A stretch of DNA of 64,000 nt from assembly GCF_019429525.1 (NCBI RefSeq), contig NZ_JAHXZL010000001.1:186001-250000 (forward strand). The letters are read 5' to 3'. The first letter of the stretch is position 1, and every line of letters starts with the position of its first letter. Source of the stretch: Sphingomonas folli. GTDB lineage: Bacteria; Pseudomonadota; Alphaproteobacteria; Sphingomonadales; Sphingomonadaceae. A program made the translations under genes and the position numbers. The notes below the pieces were generated by a model. It searched no databases, had not been told where the DNA came from, and saw only the letters and a program-made list of their open reading frames with translations. This document shows positions 59,473 through 64,000 of the stretch, piece after piece.

Positions 59473-59579
59473 GCTGTTCTCCGGGTCAGCGCGGTGGACC
59501 AAAACGCCGCTTCCGTGCCGCATGGCTCTGGTGCACAACGCCCGGGGAGAGGGCGGCGCCGCCGCGTCGAGAGAGTCGC

Positions 59580-60290
59580 ATGAACCGAGTCCTGCTCAAC
59601 AACGTCGATCATGCCGAGCTGCGGGTGGCGCCGCGCGTCGGCGCCGATCATGGCGACCGCGCCAATCAGCTGCCGATCTTCCCCGCCGAGTTCGAGCAGG
59701 CGCAGCGCGACTTCCCGATCCTGTTCCGCCGTGACGGTGACTCGATCGACGCCATCGTGCTACTGGGGCTCGACCCCGACGAGAATCTTTTCCTGGGCGA
59801 GCAGGGCTGGACCAGCCGCTACGTCCCCGCGGTGCAGCGCCGCGGCCCCTTCTCGATCGGGGTGGCGGCCGGTGCCAGCGATGCCGAGCCGATGGTCCAC
59901 GTCGACCTCGATGACCCGCGCGTCGGCGACGACGGCGGTCTCCCGCTCTTCCTGCCGCACGGCGGCGACGCGCCCTACCTGCAGCACGTCGCAGCGGCGC
60001 TGCGCGTGATCTACGAGGGCTCGCAGCAGGCGCGCGCGACGAACGCCCAGCTCGCCGCGGCGGGGCTGCTGCGCGAGGTGGTGCTCGAGATCGATCTCGG
60101 CGACGAGGGCGGTTACAACGTGCCCGGCGTGCTCGCGGTCGACGAGGAGGCGCTCGCCGCGCTGCCCGACGCGGAGGTGGTGCGGCTCCATCGCGCCGGG
60201 CTGCTGCGGCTCGCCACGATGGCGGCGGCGTCGCTGGCGAACGTGTCGCGCCTGATCGAGCTGAAGAACAAGAAGCGGGCGGGGGTGTGA
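59580..60290 (+). CDS. SapC-family protein
   Basis: A 236-residue cytoplasmic protein of the SapC family, named after an S-layer-associated gene in Campylobacter. Family pattern: ADHGDRANQLPIFPAEFEQA (about 22-41), DFPILFRRDG, LGLDPDENLFLGEQGWTSRY (about 61-80), VPAVQRRGPFSIGV, and in the C-terminal half VDEEALAALPDAEVVRLHRA. No catalytic residue is evident. In Caulobacter, Xanthomonas and sphingomonads it is commonly encoded beside TonB receptors and tryptophan-halogenase-like genes, as here. The GTG of the next gene overlaps its stop. Confidence 0.9.
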   Translation: MNRVLLNNVDHAELRVAPRVGADHGDRANQLPIFPAEFEQAQRDFPILFRRDGDSIDAIVLLGLDPDENLFLGEQGWTSRYVPAVQRRGPFSIGVAAGASDAEPMVHVDLDDPRVGDDGGLPLFLPHGGDAPYLQHVAAALRVIYEGSQQARATNAQLAAAGLLREVVLEIDLGDEGGYNVPGVLAVDEEALAALPDAEVVRLHRAGLLRLATMAAASLANVSRLIELKNKKRAGV

Positions 60291-61312
60291 CCGCGCCGAT
60301 CACGCACCGCCGCGCGCGGGAGATCGCGGCGAGCGACCCGGCGGCGCGCGACCTCGCCGCGCTAGTCGCGGCGGGCGAGCCGGTGGTGGTGCGCGGGCTC
60401 GTCGGGGACTGGCCGCTGGTCGCGGCGGGGCGCGAGGGGCCGCGCGCGCTCGCCGACTATCTGCTCGACTTCTACAACGGCCATCCCGTGGTGGGCTATA
60501 CCGCGCGCGCCGAGTTGGGCGGGCGCTATTTCTACGACGCGGAGGTGACCCGGCTCGATTTCGAGGGCGAGCGCGTGCGCCTCGACGATTATCTCGCGCG
60601 CCTGCTCGCCGCGCTCGGGCGCGACGATGCCGAGTCCTTCTACGTCGGCTCGACCGACCTCGACCTGTTCTTCCCCGGCCTCGCCGACGCCAACCCGCTG
60701 CCCGAGGCGGGGTTCGACCGCGCGCTGCGGAGCATCTGGATCGGCAACCGCACCACCGCGGTGGCGCACCACGACATGTCGAACAACGTCGCGGTGGTCG
60801 GCGCCGGGCGACGGCGCTTCACGCTGTTCCCGCCCGACCAGGTGGCCAACCTCTACCCCGGTCCGCTCGCGCCGACGCCCGGCGGGCAGGTGGTCTCGAT
60901 GGTCGACTTCCGCGCCCCAGATCTCGACCGCTACCCGCGCTTCGCCGAGGCGGTCGCGGCGGCGCAGGTGGCCGAACTCGAGCCGGGCGACGCGGTGGTC
61001 TACCCCGCGCTGTGGTGGCACCAGGTCGAGGCGCTGGGCGAGCTCAACGTGCTCGTCAACTACTGGTGGAACCAGGCGCCCGCCTTCATGGACACGCCGA
61101 TGAACACCCTGCTCCACGCGCTGCTCAGCCTGCGCGACCGCCCGGCGGGCGAGAAGGAAGCGTGGCGCGCGATGTTCGACTATTATGTCTTCGGTGATGC
61201 CGAGCGGCCGGCGGCGCATCTGCCCGCGCACGCGCGCGGCGCGCTGGCACCGCTCGACGATCTCGGCGCACGGCGGTTGCGCGCCGAGCTGCTGCGGAAG
61301 CTCAACCGGTGA
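60287..61312 (+). CDS. Cupin-like (JmjC/FIH-type) oxygenase
   Basis: A 341-residue cupin_8 protein. An iron-binding HxD...H set is visible: VAHHDMSNNVAVVGAGRRRF (His and Asp near 161-163) and YPALWWHQVEALGELNVLVN (His near 245), so a 2-oxoglutarate-dependent hydroxylase activity is plausible. RGLVGDWPLVAAG and DVFYVGS-like ESFYVGSTDLDLFFPGL are typical of the group found with SapC. The target could be a protein side chain or the imported ligand. The GTG start overlaps sapC, and the stop overlaps the halogenase GTG. Confidence 0.88.
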   Translation: MTAPITHRRAREIAASDPAARDLAALVAAGEPVVVRGLVGDWPLVAAGREGPRALADYLLDFYNGHPVVGYTARAELGGRYFYDAEVTRLDFEGERVRLDDYLARLLAALGRDDAESFYVGSTDLDLFFPGLADANPLPEAGFDRALRSIWIGNRTTAVAHHDMSNNVAVVGAGRRRFTLFPPDQVANLYPGPLAPTPGGQVVSMVDFRAPDLDRYPRFAEAVAAAQVAELEPGDAVVYPALWWHQVEALGELNVLVNYWWNQAPAFMDTPMNTLLHALLSLRDRPAGEKEAWRAMFDYYVFGDAERPAAHLPAHARGALAPLDDLGARRLRAELLRKLNR

Positions 61313-62814
61313 GGCCGGTGCGCCGCGTCGTCGTCGCGGGGGGCGGCACCGCGGGCTGGCTCGCCGCCGCGATCCTGACGCGCCAGCTCGGCGCGCTGGT
61401 CGAGGTGACGCTCGTCGAGTCCGAGGAGATCGGTACCGTCGGCGTCGGCGAGTCGACGATCCCCACGGTGCGCGCCTTCCACCAGCTGATCGGCATCGAC
61501 GAGCAGGAATTCGTCCGCGCCACCGGCGCCAGCTACAAGCTCGGGATCTCGTTCGAGGGCTGGTCGCGACCTGACGAGCGTTACCTCCACTCGTTCGGCA
61601 CGCTGGGCCGGTCGACCTGGATGGCGGACTTCCACCATTTCTGGCTCGAGGCCCGCGCGCAGGGCGTCGCCGGGGAGATCGGCGCTTATTGCGTCGAGCA
61701 TGAGGCGGCGCGCGCCGGGCGGTTCGCGGGACCCCCCGCGGCCGCGCTCAACTACGCCTTTCACTTCGACGCCGCGCGCTACGCACGCTACCTGCGCGAG
61801 CGCTGCGAGAGCGACGGCCTGGTCCGCCTCGAGGGGCGGATCGAGCGCGCCGAGCGCGACGCCGCGGGCGACATCGCCGCGCTGGTGATGGCCGACGGGC
61901 GGCGGGTCGAGGGAGATCTCTTCCTCGACTGCACGGGCTTCCGCGCGCTGCTGATCGGTGAGACGCTCGGCGTCGGCTACGAGGACTGGACCGAGTGGCT
62001 GCCGACCGACCGCGCGATCGCGGTGCAGACCGCCGCGACCGGTCCCGCGGTGCCGTACACGCGCGCGATCGCGCACGACGCCGGCTGGCAGTGGCGTATC
62101 CCGCTGCAACATCGCGTCGGCAACGGCATCGTCTACAGCGGCGCCTATCTCTCCGACGACGCGGCGCGCGCGCGCCTGCTCGACACGGTCGAAGGCGAGG
62201 TGCTGATCGAGCCCCGGCTGATCCGCTTCCGCACCGGCCGGCGCGAGCGCGCCTGGGAGCGCAACTGCGTCGCGCTGAGCCTGGCGGGCGGCTTCGTCGA
62301 GCCGCTCGAGTCGACCAGCATCCACCTGATCATGATCGCGCTGACCCGGCTGCTCCAGCTCTTCCCCTATGACGGGGTGACCGAGGCGCTGGCGGCACGC
62401 TTCAACGACATGGCGCGGCGCGAGATCGAGGGCGTGCGCGACTTCATCATCCTTCACTATCACGTCAACCAGCGCGACGAGCCGTTCTGGCGACGCCTCC
62501 GCGACATGCCGCTGCCCGACAGCCTCGCGGCGCGCATCGCGCTGTTCCGCGAGGGCGCGCAGGCGTTCCAGGCGAGCGACGAGCTGTTCACGGTCACGTC
62601 GTGGGTGCAGGTGCTGCTCGGCCAGCGGCTGATGCCCGAATCGCACAATCGCGTGGCGCGCATGATGCCGCCGGGGCGGCTGGCCACCACGCTCGCCGAT
62701 CTCGGCCGCGACGTCGCGCGGCAGGTGTCCGCGCTGCCGCCGCATCAACAATATCTCGATCGGCTCGTGGCACCGGCCACGACGGTGAGCGCGCGCGGCG
62801 CGGGGGCGCGCTGA
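61309..62814 (+). CDS. Flavin-dependent (tryptophan) halogenase homologue
   Basis: A 501-residue member of the PrnA/RebH superfamily. The FAD loop GGGTAGWLAAAIL is at 11-23, GVGESTIPTVRAFHQL at 45-60, and the catalytic Lys77 in ASYKLGISFEGW lines up with Lys79 of PrnA. GWQWRIPLQHRVGNGIVYSG is the WxWxIP halogenase motif. The active-site Glu lies in EPLESTSIHLIMIALTRLLQ (about 331-350). Despite the name, members linked to TonB receptors and SapC have no known tryptophan or halide role, and their substrate is open. The GTG start overlaps the cupin gene. Confidence 0.9.
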   Translation: MRPVRRVVVAGGGTAGWLAAAILTRQLGALVEVTLVESEEIGTVGVGESTIPTVRAFHQLIGIDEQEFVRATGASYKLGISFEGWSRPDERYLHSFGTLGRSTWMADFHHFWLEARAQGVAGEIGAYCVEHEAARAGRFAGPPAAALNYAFHFDAARYARYLRERCESDGLVRLEGRIERAERDAAGDIAALVMADGRRVEGDLFLDCTGFRALLIGETLGVGYEDWTEWLPTDRAIAVQTAATGPAVPYTRAIAHDAGWQWRIPLQHRVGNGIVYSGAYLSDDAARARLLDTVEGEVLIEPRLIRFRTGRRERAWERNCVALSLAGGFVEPLESTSIHLIMIALTRLLQLFPYDGVTEALAARFNDMARREIEGVRDFIILHYHVNQRDEPFWRRLRDMPLPDSLAARIALFREGAQAFQASDELFTVTSWVQVLLGQRLMPESHNRVARMMPPGRLATTLADLGRDVARQVSALPPHQQYLDRLVAPATTVSARGAGAR

Positions 62815-62900
62815 TCGTGCCACGTGCGAGCACGGGCAGGTGACAGCGCGGCCGCGGGCGGGCACAGCGGCGCCATGTCCCGCCTCGCCCTCGATCGCGC

Positions 62901-64000
62901 GTGATCCCCCGCGCGCTGCGCCGCTGGCCCGCCTGGTCGCGCCGGCTCGGCGCGCGCGTGCGCTCGATCGAGCTGCTGTTCGTGCTGGTCGCGATCGTGA
63001 TCGGCATGGGCGCGGGGCTGCTCACGGTGGTGCAGGGCGCGCTGGCGCGGGCGCTGCAGCATCTCCTCTACCATCTGCCCGACGAGCTGCGTCTGAGCGG
63101 CGCGCCCGCGCTCGACTGGCGGCAGCTGCTGGTGCTGCCGCTCGGCGGCGTCGCGCTCGTGCTGTTCAACCGGCTGGTGGGCGCGCGGCGGCGCTCGCTG
63201 GTCGACGCGGTCGAGGCGAACGCACTCCACGGCGGGCAGCTCTCCGCGCGCGACAGCGCCATCGTCTCGGGCCAGACGATCCTGTCCAACGGCTTCGGCG
63301 CCTCGGTCGGGCTGGAGGCCGCCTACGCACAGCTCGGGGGGCTGATCGCCTCGGCGACCGGCCGTTGGCTGGCGCTGCGCCGGATCGACGTGCGCACGCT
63401 GGTGGGCGCGGGCGCCGGTGCCGCCATCGCCGCGGCGTTCGGCGCGCCGCTGGCGGGCGCCTTCTACGCCTTCGAGGTGGTGATCGGCGCCTATACGCCG
63501 GCCGCGATCGCGCCCGTGGTCGCCGCCGCGCTGGCGGGATCGCAGGTGGCGCAGCGGCTCGGCACCGTGCCCTATATCGTCGCGGTGGAGCGCGGGCCGG
63601 CGATCCACACCTTCGGCTATCTCGTCTACGGCGTCCTCGGGGTGCTCTGCGCCCTGATCGGCATCGCGATCATGCGCTCGGTCGGCGTGGTCGAGGCGCA
63701 GACTCGCGCGCGTCTGCCAGGCTGGAGCCGGCCGATCCTCGGCGGCGCGCTGCTGGCGGGGTTGGCCGCGGTGTCGCCGCAGGTGCTCTCCGCCGGGCAT
63801 AGCGCGCTCCACCTCGACATCACCGCCGCGGTGCCGCTCGCCTTCGTCGCGACGATCCTGCTGACGAAGTCGCTCGCGTCGATCGTGTCGCTCGGCCTCG
63901 GCTTCCGCGGCGGGCTGTTCTTCGCCTCGCTGTTCCTCGGCACGTTGGTGGGGCATCTCTACGCCGGCGCGCTCGGCTGGGCGGCGGGGGAGTCGATCCT
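62901..64000 (+). CDS. ClC-type chloride channel/transporter (cut by window end)
   Basis: About 366 codons of a polytopic ClC protein; the frame is open to base 64000. Hydrophobic helices begin at ELLFVLVAIVIGMGAGLLTV (about 25-44). The helix F region is SNGFGASVGLEAAYAQLGGL (about 129-148): GLEAA replaces the usual GREGP, but the gating Glu is kept. AGAFYAFEVVIGAYTPAAIA and the chloride-site helix FRGGLFFASLFLGTLVGHLY (about 333-352, compare GGIFAP) support the family. The start GTG 62901 is the first in-frame start and lacks a clear ribosome site, so it is uncertain. The gap from the halogenase is 86 bases. Confidence 0.85.
   Translation, partial: MIPRALRRWPAWSRRLGARVRSIELLFVLVAIVIGMGAGLLTVVQGALARALQHLLYHLPDELRLSGAPALDWRQLLVLPLGGVALVLFNRLVGARRRSLVDAVEANALHGGQLSARDSAIVSGQTILSNGFGASVGLEAAYAQLGGLIASATGRWLALRRIDVRTLVGAGAGAAIAAAFGAPLAGAFYAFEVVIGAYTPAAIAPVVAAALAGSQVAQRLGTVPYIVAVERGPAIHTFGYLVYGVLGVLCALIGIAIMRSVGVVEAQTRARLPGWSRPILGGALLAGLAAVSPQVLSAGHSALHLDITAAVPLAFVATILLTKSLASIVSLGLGFRGGLFFASLFLGTLVGHLYAGALGWAAGESI

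Overview
The window is chromosomal DNA from a high-GC alphaproteobacterium, most likely Sphingomonas or a close relative in the Sphingomonadaceae. Support comes from a zwf-pgl-edd-glk-eda Entner-Doudoroff cluster, two large TonB-dependent receptors, a TonB receptor/SapC/cupin/tryptophan-halogenase-like locus, a secG-pyrG pair, a lolCD-dnaE neighbourhood, and a tRNA-His that keeps G-1:C73. Coding density is very high. Neighbouring genes are often joined by 4-base ATGA or GTGA stop/start overlaps. I saw no insertion sequence, prophage, CRISPR array or rRNA.

Layout. 1-9260: a type II secretion operon, gspD (cut by the window edge) through gspN. 9309-9385: tRNA-His. 9479-10531: a leucine-dehydrogenase-like gene. 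10799-18641 (minus strand): marR, an SH3-domain remnant, argC, then zwf, pgl, edd, glk and eda, possibly read together. 18783-22827: secG, pyrG and a chemoreceptor. 22927-23394 (minus): a small heat-shock protein with a good sigma-32 promoter. 23601-26060: a TonB-dependent receptor. 26532-29512: lolC, lolD, a GNAT acetyltransferase and glutathione peroxidase. 29709-33883: an HdeD-like membrane protein (minus) and dnaE. 33867-34931: a TetR regulator divergent from a DUF4188 gene across a perfect 16-bp inverted repeat. 35134-36606: a radical-SAM gene with a LexA box, divergent from a VOC protein. 36627-39711 (minus): a UDG-like gene, a lytic transglycosylase and moaB. 39841-47755: ETF-QO, a TPR lipoprotein-like or exported protein, ispE, an enoyl-CoA hydratase homologue, recA with a LexA box, a methyltransferase and a GST. 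47874-51800: tesA divergent from a ybbA/ybbP-type ABC pair. 51950-55775: a paoABC-type periplasmic molybdenum aldehyde oxidoreductase. 56107-62814: a sugar-type TonB receptor under a LacI-like operator, with sapC, a cupin/JmjC-like gene and a flavin halogenase homologue. 62901-64000: a ClC chloride channel cut by the window end.

The most unusual structural signal is a family of seven dispersed palindromic elements, each exactly 96 bp from CGTCAT to ATGACG (one ends ATGACC). Their centres differ, and their terminal hairpins differ in sequence but often stay paired. Two of them occupy the only two real gaps in the gsp operon. A second family of about 77 bp is present twice. Other points worth checking are a SOS box in front of a SplB-like radical-SAM gene, the 42-bp TetR/DUF4188 operator, a palindrome in front of ETF-QO, and a peptidase remnant that has no start codon and overlaps argC.
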